Shown here piece by piece: positions 37,257-48,242 of a stretch of 64,000 nucleotides of DNA. A program made the position numbers and the translations under genes. The stretch is taken from positions 996,338 to 1,060,337 of the forward strand of contig CAVTAV010000002.1 of assembly GCA_963732795.1 (NCBI GenBank), in the 5' to 3' direction. The first letter of the stretch is position 1; each line of letters starts with the position of its first letter. The notes beneath the pieces are model-generated. The model had not been told where the DNA came from and made no database searches. It saw only the letters and a list, made by a program, of their open reading frames with translations. Origin of the DNA: CAVTAV01 sp963732795. GTDB taxonomy: Bacteria; Pseudomonadota; Alphaproteobacteria; CAVTAV01.

Positions 37257-38621
37257 TCAATCGAGCCGGTCGCACATCGCCGAGTTTCGGCACATGGTTG
37301 CCCAGCCGAGATCGTGGGTGATCTTCTCGGCAAACGTCGCGGAGGCCTGAGCCTCGCCATGGGTGACGAAGGTCAGTCGGGGCGGCGACCGAAAGCCCGT
37401 CAGCCAGTCCATGAGCTCGGATTGGTCGGCATGGGCGGAAAACATTTCGAGCCGGCGCACCTCGGCGCGGATCGGCACCATCTGGCCGTGGATCTTGACC
37501 TCCTTCTCGCCTCGCACGATCCGGTCGCCGCGCGTGCCCTCGGCCTGAAAGCCGACGAACAGGATCGTGTTGCGGCGGTCGGGCGCGAAATGCTTGAGGT
37601 GATGCAGGATACGCCCGCCCGTCGCCATGCCGCTTGCCGAGATCAGGATCATCGGCATCTTGCTGTGGTCGAGCTTTTTCGAATCCTCCGCTTCACGCAC
37701 ATATTCGGCAACCCCGCAGGCGGCGCGGGCGGTCTCGTCCGAGAGCTTGTGGATCTTGTGGTGCTTGCAGAAAAGCTCGCTGGCATTGATCGCCATCGGG
37801 ACTGTCGAGAAAGACCGGCAGGTCGCCCGCGATCCGGTCGGTCATCTTGAGCCGATAGATATGATAGAGCAGCGTCTGCGACCGGCCGACCGCGAAGGAC
37901 GGAATGATCACGCTGCCGCCCCGCCCGACGGTCTCGTTGATGACCGCTTCGAGCGCGTCCTCGGGATCGGCATGGTCATGCAGCCGATCGCCATAGGTCG
38001 ATTCGCACGATCAGGTAGTCCGCCTCGGGAATCTTGACCGGATCGACCATGGTCGCGGTGTTGGGCCGGCCGAGATCGCCGGAGAACACGATCTTCTCCT
38101 TGCGCCACGTCAACGTGACGGTGGCCGCGCCGAGAATGTGGCCGGCAGGCTGAAGGCGGAACGTCAGGTCATCGCCGAGCTTGAAGTCGGCATTGAATTC
38201 GACGGCACGCAGGTATTTCAGGGTCTGTTCGGCCTCGCGCTGGTTGTAGAGCGGCTCGGCCGGATGGTGCTTGGAGAAGCCCTTGCGGTTGGCGTATTCC
38301 GCATCGCGCTCCATCAGATAGCCCGAATCCGGCAGCAGGATGCCGCAGAGATCCTTCGTGCCCTCGGTGCAATAGATCGGGCCGCGATAGCCCGAGCGGA
38401 TCAGCACCGGCAGATAGCCGGAATGATCCAGATGGGCATGGGTCAGGATCACCGCATCGAGGCCGGCCGGATCGATCGGCGGGGGCCGCCAGTTGCGGAG
38501 GCGCAGCTCCTTGCGGCCCTGAAACAGACCGCAATCGATGAGCAGGCGCTTGCCCGCGATCTCCAAGAAGATATTTCGAGCCGGTAACCGTACCGGCCGC
38601 CCCCAGGAAGCTAATTTTCAT
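37257..38621 (-). CDS. MBL-fold beta-CASP hydrolase, frameshifted
   Basis: About 453 residues, starting MKISFLGAAGTVTGSKYLL. Metal motifs are ILTHAHLDHSGYLP, AGHILGAATV and VFSGDLGRP. The beta-CASP region has SFAVGRSQTLLYHI and MILISASGMATGGRILHHLKHF, and the C-terminal motif is FSAHADQSELMDWL. This set defines the RNA-processing exonuclease / CPSF-like beta-CASP nucleases. An RNA substrate is expected but not proven. Extra or missing bases near 38575, 38000 and 37797. It lies 15 bp after atpG and 7 bp before the phosphorylase gene, so it is co-transcribed with both. Confidence 0.88.
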
Positions 38622-38636
38622 ATGTGCTGCAATTCG

Positions 38637-39471
38637 TTAACTGGTGCTGACGGCTTCCGCCCCCGTGACGACGTCCAAAAGCTCCGCGGTGATCTCCTCC
38701 TGCCGCAGATGATGATGCTGGCGGCCCAAAGTCTCAAGCTTGTCGCCGATATTGTGGTCCGCCGCAGACATGACCTGAAGCCGCGCGCCGTTCTCGCTGG
38801 CCAGGGATTCCATGATCGCGCGGGTGATCTCTCCGAACAGATATTCGTTCGAAAGCCGCTGCAGGAGCACGAAAGGATCGAGCTGGTGCAGGGGCGGCCC
38901 CGCGCTCGCCGACGCTTTCAGAAGGGCCGGGTCCAGCGGCAGGATATCCTGCGCCACGATCTCGTATTGCCCGCCGGACTGATATAGTCGCGAAGACGAC
39001 CCGCGCCGCCGTAACGTCATAGAGCCGGTCGGCCACCCGCCGCGCGACCAACGGCACGCCGCCGATATGCGTCGCCATGGCCGCGTCCCAATCGACCTTG
39101 AGGCCCGCCTCCTCCGCCAGCGCCGAACCGCGCCGGCCGATGATGCCGAGCGCCGTGCCCGGCGTTAGCTCCGCCCGCGCCCGCTCGATCAGACGGTCGT
39201 TGAACGCACCGGTGAAGCCGTGCTCCGAGCAGACGGTGATAAGGACCTTCTTCTCCCACGGGCATGGGCCGCCCCGACGCGGCCTGCTCTTCAAGCAAAG
39301 TCGCGTTCTCGGCAATGGCGCGCTCGACGACCCCGGCATAGCGGCGAATACCGGCGAGCGCCCCTTGCGCCTCCTGGACCCGCGACGCCGCCATCGCGCG
39401 GAGCGCACGGATCAGATCGCGCAGTTCGTTGAGGCTGGCGATCCGGGCTTTGAGCCGGGGAGCTGTTCCAT
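38637..39471 (-). CDS. atpG: N-type ATPase gamma subunit, frameshifted
   Basis: About 278 residues from ATG 39471. The N-terminal helix, after restoring a base near 39458, reads MEQLPRLKARIASLNELRDLIRALRAMAASR. The middle has EKKVLITVCSEHGFTGAFNDRLIERA, and the C-terminal helix has EYLFGEITRAIMESLASENGARLQVMSAADHNIGDKLE. These are the rotor-shaft helices of F-type gamma. At least three frame changes (39458, 39260, 38990). It is the last ATPase gene, in the position expected for the beta-epsilon-Q-R-a-c-b-alpha-gamma order of N-ATPases. Confidence 0.88.
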
Positions 39472-39472
39472 C

Positions 39473-40985
<1,513 letters not shown>

Positions 40986-41002
<17 letters not shown>

Positions 41003-41739
41003 CACGGGTCAGCTCTTGTTCGGCGGATTTCAATTGGTCGGCCCAGGTGAAGCCCAGCACGGCATGGGGAAAGTGAAGCGCCGCGCCGCCGATGATCGCG
41101 GGATCGACGCGGAATTGGGGCTTGGGGCTTGGCGCCAAGAAGCTTGGCCAGCGCCTCCGACCATCGCGTCTGCTCATCGGTCGAAAGAGCATTGGCCGTG
41201 ACGACCTCGAACGTCGCGTCCTTCTCGGCCAAATCCTTTGTCAGCCGCTCGCGCTCCTCAGGCGGCAAGGCGTTGTATTTGGCCTCGATGGTCGCAAGGA
41301 AGGCCTCACTCGGCGAACCGGCTGACGTGAGCAGCTTGCCGGCGAGCGAGGCGGCGAGGCCGGCGACATCGCTCTTGACGCCGGCGACGGCTTCCCGCCT
41401 CTCGTCCTCGATCGAGGCCTTGGCGGCGCCGAGCATCTTGTCGGCTTCGGCTTTGGCGTCGCCCAGGATCTTCTTGCGGTCCTGATCCAGTTCGTCATGG
41501 GTCTTCTTCAGCATCTCCTGGCGTTCGTCGCCGAGCTTGGCCTCCTCCGCCTCATACTGCTTGCGGGCGGTCTCGGCCTCTGCCTTCGCCTGCTCGGCCT
41601 CGGCACGCGCCTGATCGACCTCGGCCTTGCGCGCCTCAATGATGCGCCGGACCGGGCGATACAGAAATCGCGTCAGCAGCCAGACCAGGACGAGGAAATT
41701 GACGGCCTGGAGCGCGAGCGTCCACCAATCGATGGTCAT
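40986..41739 (-). CDS. atpF: N-type ATPase b subunit (extended), one frameshift
   Basis: About 250 residues. An N-terminal membrane helix (LALQAVNFLVLVWLLTRFLY) leads into a long coiled coil rich in Ala, Glu, Lys and Gln, ending in an extra C-terminal domain. N-ATPase operons lack a separate delta gene, and their b subunit is longer, as here. One indel near 41130 moves the frame, and the protein then continues PQFRVDPAIIGGAALHF to a stop at 40986 inside the alpha gene. ATGA overlap with atpE upstream. Confidence 0.9.
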
Positions 41740-41984
41740 TTCAACCTATGAACGGGATTGGCGAACAGGACGAGCAAAGCGATGACTAGGCAGTAGATGG
41801 CCATGGTCTCGATCATGGCGAGACCGACGAACAGGGTCCGCGACAGGGTGCCGGCCGATTCCGGCTGGCGCGCGATGGCGTCCATGGCGGCGGCGACCGC
41901 CCTGCCCTCCGCCAAGGCCGGCCCGATCGCTCCGAAGGAGACGGCGATCACCGCCCCCAATATGCTCATGATTTCCGGTGTCAT
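41736..41984 (-). CDS. atpE: N-type ATPase c subunit (rotor ring)
   Basis: 82 residues, intact, two membrane helices with the polar loop ARQPES. The ion-binding residues are Glu59 in GLAMIETMAIY, followed by Thr60 and Tyr64, and a second carboxylate Glu26 on helix 1 (GPALAEGRA). Glu26 sits where Na+-binding rings have Gln. A two-carboxylate pattern is known in the N-type c ring of Burkholderia pseudomallei, which was reported as proton-specific, so Na+ use should not be assumed here. Overlaps atpF by four bases. Confidence 0.95.
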   Translation of the reverse strand: MTPEIMSILGAVIAVSFGAIGPALAEGRAVAAAMDAIARQPESAGTLSRTLFVGLAMIETMAIYCLVIALLVLFANPVHRLK

Positions 41985-41996
41985 GTCACTTTCCCC

Positions 41997-42669
41997 TCAT
42001 GCCTCGACGCTACCGACGGCCGCGCCGATAAAGACGGCGGCCAGAACCGTGAAGATGTAAGCCTGGATGATCCCGATCAGCACGCCGAGCACCATGAATG
42101 GGATCGGCACCAACAGCCCCGCCAGGAACACGACGATCGCCAGCACGAATTCGTGGCTCATCATGTTGCCGAACAGGCGGACCATCAGCGAGAAGGTGCG
42201 CGTGATCTCGGACAGGACGTTCAGCGGCGTCAGGAGCACGCTCGGCTGGGTGTAATGCCTGAGATAAGGCCCGAGGCCACGCCGCTTGATGCCGAAGAAA
42301 TGGACCGAGAGAAACACGATGGCCGCGAGCGCGGCGGGCGTCTCGATATGGCCGGTCGGCGGCTGCACGTCGGGCAGGATGGCCGAGACGTTCGCGACGA
42401 CCAGGAAGATGAACAGCGTTGCGAGCAGCGGCACATAGGTCCAGGCATCCCGCTGGATGATCGCCTCGATCTGATCGCGCACCGCATCGACGACGATTTC
42501 CAAGGCGCTCTGCAAGGGCGTCGGCTCGACCGAGGCGCGGCGGAGCCCGAGCCAGCTTACCAGCTACGAGCAGCCGCCATGATCACCCAAGTCGTGACCA
42601 CCGGCTTCGGTGATCGGCACCGGGCCGATATGGAATAGAACCAGCGCGCGAGAGCGGATTGCCTTCCAT
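41997..42669 (-). CDS. atpB: N-type ATPase a subunit, frameshifted
   Basis: About 223 residues from ATG 42669 (MEGNPLSRA). After repair it reads LVLFHIGPVPITEAVVTTWVIMAA, then SALEIVVDAVRDQIEAI, LPDVQPPTGHIETPAALAAIVFL, and TRTFSLMVRLFGNMMSHEFVLAIVVFLAGL, with the essential stator arginine in VRLFGN. It forms the ion path against the c ring. At least two to three indels fall in the first 130 bases (about 42640, 42600, 42555); the remainder is in one frame. Confidence 0.88.
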
Positions 42670-42675
42670 CGAGCT

Positions 42676-42946
42676 CAGGCCCTGACAATCCGGCGCACGG
42701 CGAATCGCGCCATGAGGAAGCCGGCAAAACCGACCAGCAAGCTCAGCGCGCCATGCTCCACGAGGAGCCAGAACACAACGCCGACAAGCACGATCCGGAT
42801 GCCATAGAGCACAATGATCTCGGCCGTCGGGCCGTCCATCAGATGCAGGCGGACCGTGCGGAACAGCAGGAAGAAATAGACCAGGCCGACGGCGAACCCG
42901 GCGGCGAGGGCGATGGCAATGCGTCAGTGGTCGGGATCGTCGTCAT
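42676..42946 (-). CDS. atpR: N-type ATPase subunit AtpR, one indel
   Basis: About 89 residues. Three membrane segments: LAAGFAVGLVYFFLLFRTV, EIIVLYGIRIVLVGVVFWLLV and LSLLVGFAGFLMARFAVRRIV, with VRLHL between the first two. AtpR is a small membrane protein found only in N-type operons, with conserved Arg residues in its helices (three seen: in FFLLFRTVR, YGIRI and MARFAVRR). Its span is one base out of register; an extra base lies near 42915. ATGA overlap with atpQ. Too disrupted to appear as one open frame. Confidence 0.85.
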
Positions 42947-43229
42947 GACTTATGCATCCTGTTCCAGGCCAGATAACCGCCGAACGCCACGCCGAGCACG
43001 ATCAGCGCGCCGGTGAAGGTGATGCCGGTCCCGAGCCGCATGTCAAGCCACCGACCCAGCAAGCACGCCCAAAAGCGCCGGGATGACGATCAGCCAGCCG
43101 AGCGAGCCGAACATCGAGAGGTTCTGCCAGAGCGGCCGTTCGCCTTCCTTCTTCCAGCGCTCGCGCCGCTCGTCGCTGCAGTTCGATCGCGCGCCGCATA
43201 TTCTCCGAGCCGTGATTGCCGTTGGACAT
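42943..43229 (-). CDS. atpQ: N-type ATPase subunit AtpQ (AtpI/Z-like), frameshifted
   Basis: About 95 residues from ATG 43229; a TTG at 43241 is also in frame. The cytoplasmic start MSNGNHGSENMRRAIELQRR is followed, after an extra base near 43150, by PLWQNLSMFGSLGWLIVIPALLGVLAGRWLD. After another near 43046 comes GTGITFTGALIVLGVAFGGYLAW, then NRMHKS and stop. Two membrane helices, the AtpI/AtpZ fold, which helps assemble the c ring. Overlaps atpR by ATGA. Confidence 0.85.
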
Positions 43230-43237
43230 GTTCACGA

Positions 43238-43713
43238 TCAATCGCTCCCGAATTCCGCGGGCTCCCGGGACAGGCCGGCGTCGAGACTTGGCGGCTGGCC
43301 GCGCGGCACGGGCTGGCGGCCGGCCTCCAGATAGCGCTGGATCTGCCGGATCGCGGCGAGATGGAGCCGGCTCGCCGAGACCCGGGATTCCTCCTCGGCC
43401 TCGGCTTCATCACGGAAGCGGGTCAACACCTCGTTTTGCAAGGTATCGAGGTCGTCGCCCGCTACGGCCTGCCGAGTCGCAACCTCGACCGTCTCGCCGT
43501 CCCGCACCATCAGCACGCCGCCGCGGCACAGCGACATAATGCTCCGCGCCCGTCCGATCGCTCCCAGGTGATGACGGAGATCGCCAGCACGGTCAGGAAA
43601 TCGGCATGGTCGGGCAGAATGCCGAAGGCGCCGGTCTCGTCCTCGGCCCGGACATGGTGGACCGAATCGGCCTCGACGACGACGGCGGAGGGCGTGGTGA
43701 CGATCAGCTTCAT
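43238..43713 (-). CDS. atpC: N-type ATPase epsilon subunit, one frameshift
   Basis: About 158 residues. It begins MKLIVTTPSAVVVEADSVHHVRAEDETGAFGILPDHADFLTVL, the beta-barrel domain of F1 epsilon. After a shift near 43545 it runs HYVAVRGGVLMVRDGETVEVATRQAV and then a helical tail FRDEAEAEEESRVSASRLHLAAIRQIQRYLEAG. Longer than usual for epsilon, as in N-type operons. Translationally coupled to atpD by ATGA. Confidence 0.88.
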
Positions 43714-45136
43714 GCGGCCTTCCCCTCCCGGAGCGGCTCGCGGCGCGCGCGTCCTCAAGCGTGCCGGTCATGTAGAAAGCGCTTTCGGGGATGTCATCGG
43801 CCTTACCGTCGAGGATTGCGCGGCAGCCCTTGAGCGTATCGTCGAGCGAGACAGACATGCCTGGGCGGCCTGTGAATTGCTCGGTCACTGCGAAAGGCTG
43901 GGTCAGGAACCGGATCAGCTTGCGGGCGCGGCCGACGGCCTCGCGGTCGGAGCGCTCAGCTCCTCCATGCCGAGGAGAGAGATGATCTCCTGAAGCTCGC
44001 GATAACGTTCGAGAAGCCGCCGCACCTCCTCGGCCAGCGCATAATGGTCGTCTCGCCCACCACGCGTGGATCGAGCAGCACCGAGGTCGAGGCCAGAGGA
44101 TCGATCGCCGGATAAAGCCCCTCGCTCGCCATCTCGCGGCTCAGCACGATCGAGGAATCGAGATGGGTGAAGGTCTCGGCGACGGCCGGATCGGTGAAAT
44201 CGTCGGCCGGCACATAGACCGCCTGGATGGACGTGACGGCGGCATCGCGTGTCGAGGCGATGCGTTCTTCCAGCTCCGCGATCTCGGTGGCGAGCGTCGG
44301 CTGATAACCGACGCGGGAGGGCAGCCGTCCCAAGAAGCCCCGAAACCTCGCTCCCGGCCTGGACGAAGCGGAACACATTGTCGATCAGAAAAGCACATTC
44401 TCATGCTCGACATCGCGGAAATACTCGAGATCGCGAGCGCCGTCATGCCGACCCGCCAGCGTGCGCCGGGCGGCTCGTTCATCTGGCCGAAGACCAGCGC
44501 CGTGCGGGCGATCACGCCGGATTCCTTCAAATCCAGCCACAATTCGTGGCCTTCGCGGGTGCGCTCGCCCACCCCGGCGAAAACCGAGATGCCGGCATGC
44601 TTCTCGACCGTGCTGCGGATCAGCTCCATGATCAGCACGGTCTTGCCGACGCCCGCGCCCCCGAACATCGCCGCCTTGCCGCCGCGCGCCAAGGGCGCCA
44701 ACAAATCGATCACCTTGATGCCGGTGAGGAAGAGTTCCTGGGAGCCGTCCTGCGCGCTCAAGGGTGGCGCCTTGGCATGGATCGGTCGGCGCGGCACGTC
44801 GTCGGCGAAGGCTTCGCCGCGATCGATCGGCTCGCCGATCACATTGACCATCCGGCCGAGCACCGCGTCTCCCGCCGGCACCAGGATCGGCTTGCCGGTA
44901 TCCCGCGCCGCGACCCCGCAGCGAAGCCCTGCCGTCTCCTGCATGGCGACGCAGCGGGCGGTGCGCGGATCGAGATGCTGTTGGATCTCGAGGGTCAGGC
45001 GCCACGCCCCGTCCCATTCCACGTCGAGGGCCGTGTTTATCGGCGGCAGGCCGGCATCGGCGAAATCGACATCGACAATCGAGCCGCTGACATGGCGGAC
45101 CCGGCCGATCCGTGGCTGCGGCGCCGCGTCACTCAT
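43710..45136 (-). CDS. atpD: N-type ATPase beta (catalytic) subunit, frameshifted
   Basis: About 474 residues from ATG 45136. RIGRVRHVSGSIVDVDFADAGLPPI starts the barrel domain. Walker A is AMFGGAGVGKTVLIMELI, then FAGVGERTREGHELW, ALVFGQMNEPPGARWRVGMTALAI and VGYQPTLATEIAELEERI. The SIQAVYVPADDFTDPA loop and the helix-turn-helix GMEELSAPD stand where housekeeping enzymes have DELSEED. C-terminus TEQFTGRPG, then REPLREGKAA. Frame breaks near 44390, 44330, 44050, 43935 and 43740. First ATPase gene of the operon, as expected for the N-type. Confidence 0.92.
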
Positions 45137-45510
45137 GCCTCTGCGACATCCTCCATGATCCAGGCCTTGGCCTCGGCGAGCTCGCTATCGGCGAAGGCGC
45201 GCATCAGGTGGGGATAGAGCGGCGCGAACAGCCGGATGGCGTCGGTGATCCAGGCCGAATCGGTGACCACCGCCAGGCGCTCGATCTCGTCCCAGCGCGA
45301 CAGGCCGAATTTGAGGTCCGACCATGCCGCGCCAGGGGTCAGGCCGTCGAATCCCGCTCCCAAATGGCACAGCATGCGGATCGAGCCGAACTTCTCGATG
45401 CGCCGGTTCGCCTCGGGGATCAGCACGTCGCGATAGTCCTCGGCGCTGATCCTTCCCTTGCCTTCGACGGCGAAGATCCGCTCGGGAAAGCCGCTCGCGA
45501 TTTCGATCAT
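45133..45510 (-). CDS. STAS/SpoIIAA-like domain protein
   Basis: 125 residues from ATG 45510, with AAGGAG before it. MIEIASGFPERIFAVEGKGRISAEDYRDVLIPEANRRIE and HLGAGFDGLTPGAAWSDLKFGL match the SpoIIAA-like (STAS/SEC14-type) small proteins. These bind hydrophobic ligands or act as antisigma-type switches; the specific role is unknown. Its TGA overlaps the atpD start, so it leads the ATPase operon and may sense a condition for it. Confidence 0.85.
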   Translation of the reverse strand: MIEIASGFPERIFAVEGKGRISAEDYRDVLIPEANRRIEKFGSIRMLCHLGAGFDGLTPGAAWSDLKFGLSRWDEIERLAVVTDSAWITDAIRLFAPLYPHLMRAFADSELAEAKAWIMEDVAEA

Positions 45511-45644
45511 GGCGTCTCTCCTTGGGTTCTGATTTTCGGGGCCGGAAGACCCCGCGCAGGTCTTGTCCATCCTGCGCGAAATCCTATGTCGATGCTAGAG
45601 CAACGACCATAGGGAGTGTCACACGCCGAGGCGCACAATCTCGT

Positions 45645-45658
45645 TTGACCGGAATCAA
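45645..45658. promoter_or_regulatory. FNR/FixK-type site between N-ATPase operon and hsp20
   Basis: TTGACCGGAATCAA fits TTGAY-N4-ATCAA fully. For hsp20, TACCGT at 45681-45686 is a -10-like hexamer that puts the site near -41.5. For the leftward operon, TATGGT (reverse strand, 45606-45611) gives about -52. One site may therefore serve both directions of this 232-bp gap. Confidence 0.7.
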
Positions 45659-45742
45659 AGTTCCGCCCGGCGGGCGGCCCTACCGTCTGCCAAGCCGCAG
45701 CCGAGCGGCAGTGAAACATCACTTTCGTTCTGGAGACGAACC

Positions 45743-46334
45743 ATGGCCAAAGCACCCAAGAAAGCACCCGCAAAGTCCACCTCTAAGCCCAAAGGCCAAA
45801 GCAGCGGCCCCCACGGCCAAGAAAGCCGCGCCGGCCCCGGCCGCATCGGGCGGTCTCGACGACGTCTTCACCAGCCTCGCCAATATGCGCCGCGACATGG
45901 ACCGCATGTTCGAGGAAATGTCCTCCGATTTCGGCCTGTTCCCCCATCGCTGGCGGTTCCCGAAGCTGACCATGCCGAAATTCGAATCGGTCGCCTGGCC
46001 GAGCGAGCCAAAGGTCGACGTCGCCGAGACCGACAAGGCGATCACCGTCAAGGCCGAACTGCCGGGGATCGAGGAGAAGGACGTCGATGTGACGGTCGGC
46101 GACGGCTATATCTCGATCAGCGGCGAGAAGAAGACGGAGACCGAGAAAAAGGAAAAGGGCGGCTATTTGCAGGAGCGTTCCTACGGCTCGTTCCACCGCT
46201 CCTTCCGCCTCCCCGAGACGGTCGACGCCGACAAGATCAGCGCTGATCTGAAGAAGGGCGTGCTGACGGTGACCCTGCCGAAAAAGGCCCAAGCCGCCGC
46301 AAACGCCCGAAAGGTGTCGATCAAGTCGGCGTAA
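45743..46334 (+). CDS. Hsp20 small heat-shock protein, one frameshift
   Basis: About 196 residues. A Lys/Ala/Pro-rich start (MAKAPKKAPAKSTSKPK) continues, after an extra G near 45801, with AKAAAPTAKKAAPAPAASGGLDDV. Then come an amphipathic helix (LANMRRDMDRMFEEM) and an alpha-crystallin domain: PKVDVAETDKAITVKAELPGIEEKDVDV, SISGEKK, and DLKKGVLTVTLPKKAQ with the G-V-L-T-V motif. The lysine-rich leader is unusual for the family. An ATP-independent chaperone. It is divergent from the N-ATPase operon and shares its FNR-type site. Confidence 0.9.
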
Positions 46335-46407
46335 GGTCAACCGTTATCGGCCGTGCGCTCCTGGCCTTAATCCTTGCCGGCTGTGCGGACCAGGGACTTG
46401 GCGCTCG

Positions 46408-48069
46408 CTATTCGGCTTTCTCATAGGTCATCGCGGTCAGATCCAGCCGCCTGGCCCAGGGATCGATCTCGCCTTTTGGGCCGTCCGCGTTGAAATCGAT
46501 GATGGAATCGCCGTTCGGGGCCATTTCCGGCCAGGTTGGGAGATCCTTGCCGTTCGGATTGCCGGTCTTAGCGAAGTTAGCCCAATAGGTGTTGGCGGCC
46601 TGGGCAATGGCTTCGTCTTCCGGGGCGAGCTTGTCGCCGTATTTGGCTTTAACGGTATCGAACACATACGGGATTTCGCTCGCATGGGGCGCGCCGGTTT
46701 TCCAGTCGCCGCGCATCGATTTGGCGACATAGGAGAAGCGATAGACATAGGCGGGCCGGCCCCGGAGCTCGACCATCCGGGCGACGAAGCGGGCAGGCTC
46801 GATCATGGTCTTGTCCATGGCGATCTTGCTCGCGACCGCCCGGACGTCGCCGGTATTGTCCGGGTCATACGCCTTGCGGGCCTCGGCTGCGTGATCGCCG
46901 AACGGGGCCAGGGCCTCGTCCATGGTCTTGGCGAAGCCGAAGCCGATATCGGCGCTGTTCGCCCCGATCATGACGGGCACTTTGGCGGCGGACCCGGCCT
47001 TCAGCGCCTGCTCGATCGTGGCGGTGACGATCTCGCCATCGAGAATCGGTCCACCGACATAGGTTCCTCCTGCCTGTCCCATGGTCGCCATGTTGAGGCC
47101 GTTTGTTATCTTTTCCGCCGAGACCGCGCGCAGATGCTCGAGCGCGGCGGGACCGGTTCCATCGATGCCGAGGCTTTCGGCAAGCTTGACGCCGACCTGC
47201 TCCGCCGAGGGCTGACCGTTCGGGCCGGGCGTGCTCAAGGGCCGCCCACCCAACAGATTGCCGCGCCCGCCGCCGAATTCGCAGATTGCTTTGGCGAACA
47301 GGCCCCGCGCCGCCGGCGAGGCCAGAAGCGCCAGCACCGACGCGCCGCCCGCGGATTCGCCGAAGACCGTCACATTGTCGGGATCGCCGCCGAACGCCTT
47401 GATGTTGTCCTGCACCCATTTGAGGGCCGCGATCTCGTCCATATAGGTGTAATTGCCGAGGGGTTCCTTATTGGCCTTGGCTTCCTTCGTCAGCGCCGGG
47501 AAGGCGAAAAAGCCGAACCGCCCGACCCGGTAATTGAAGCTGACCAGGATGACGCCCTGCTTGGCGAACTGGCTGCCGTCATAGACCGCCGGTGACGCCC
47601 CGCCATTGACGAAGCCGCCGCCGTAAATCCACACCATGACGGGAAGCGGCGTCCGCGACGTCTCCGCCGGCCGCCAGACATTGAGATAAAGGCAATCCTC
47701 GCTCGGCTTGGTGCCGAGGGGCGCCGCATCGGACGGGAACGGCACCTGCATGCAGTCCGGCCCATACGAGGTCGCCTGCCTGACGCCAGACCATGCCTTG
47801 ACCGGCTGCGGCGGCCGCCACCGATTGGGCCCAACCGGCGGCGCCGCGAAGGGAATGCCCTTGAACGACAACACGCCGTCCGCCACGGCCCCCGTCACCT
47901 TGCCGCCCTGGACCGAAACCGTCGTCGGCGACGGCACGGGTCCATGCCCGCTCTCGGCGGCCCATGCTCCGCCCGTGAGGGACTGCGTAATGACGAATGC
48001 GAGCGCCGCAGACGCGGCGAGCAGAATCCCGAATTTTTCGGTCCAACGGAGCGATTTCCACGCGCCCAT
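46408..48069 (-). CDS. Type-B carboxylesterase/lipase
   Basis: 553 residues from ATG 48069 with a GGGGGAAC ribosome site; the frame is open to 48117. A signal peptide (about residues 8-38) ends GGAWAAES. Alpha/beta hydrolase motifs: GIPFAAPPVGPNRWRPP, EDCLYLNVWRP, VWIYGGGFVNGG (oxyanion hole) and VTVFGESAGGASV with Ser239. The catalytic His is probably in GAPHASEIPYVF. It hydrolyses esters in the periplasm or outside. An operator identical to the one before the GH3 gene lies 57 bp upstream of the start, so it is probably controlled by the adjacent LacI protein. Confidence 0.92.
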   Translation of the reverse strand: MGAWKSLRWTEKFGILLAASAALAFVITQSLTGGAWAAESGHGPVPSPTTVSVQGGKVTGAVADGVLSFKGIPFAAPPVGPNRWRPPQPVKAWSGVRQATSYGPDCMQVPFPSDAAPLGTKPSEDCLYLNVWRPAETSRTPLPVMVWIYGGGFVNGGASPAVYDGSQFAKQGVILVSFNYRVGRFGFFAFPALTKEAKANKEPLGNYTYMDEIAALKWVQDNIKAFGGDPDNVTVFGESAGGASVLALLASPAARGLFAKAICEFGGGRGNLLGGRPLSTPGPNGQPSAEQVGVKLAESLGIDGTGPAALEHLRAVSAEKITNGLNMATMGQAGGTYVGGPILDGEIVTATIEQALKAGSAAKVPVMIGANSADIGFGFAKTMDEALAPFGDHAAEARKAYDPDNTGDVRAVASKIAMDKTMIEPARFVARMVELRGRPAYVYRFSYVAKSMRGDWKTGAPHASEIPYVFDTVKAKYGDKLAPEDEAIAQAANTYWANFAKTGNPNGKDLPTWPEMAPNGDSIIDFNADGPKGEIDPWARRLDLTAMTYEKAE

Positions 48070-48125
48070 CTGTCCGTTCCCCCTAGAGCCGGAAGGCCGA
48101 TGAATACGGCCCGCCAAGCCTCAAA

Positions 48126-48141
48126 ATGACAGCGTTGTCAT
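48126..48141. promoter_or_regulatory. LacI-family operator, site 1
   Basis: ATGACAGCGTTGTCAT, symmetric except for one pair, with the central CG usual for LacI-family operators. Identical to the site at 50436-50451. Placed between the divergent esterase and lacI-type genes, where it could repress both. Confidence 0.8.
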
Positions 48142-48242
48142 GAGTGAAGCATGGAGAAGCGGATGGGTCAATAGAGGGTGCTCCTTGCTCCCCTCCTCGC
48201 CCCCTGCCATAGTTTCCCATCCACTTACCAGCGACAGGGCCG

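Noticed and set aside
37257..38621. MBL protein as a beta-lactamase or lactonase
   Set aside because: The SASGMATGGR and FSAHADQ motifs place it in the beta-CASP nuclease group.
46335..46407. Rho-independent terminator between hsp20 and the carboxylesterase
   Set aside because: No stable GC hairpin followed by a T run is visible on either strand.
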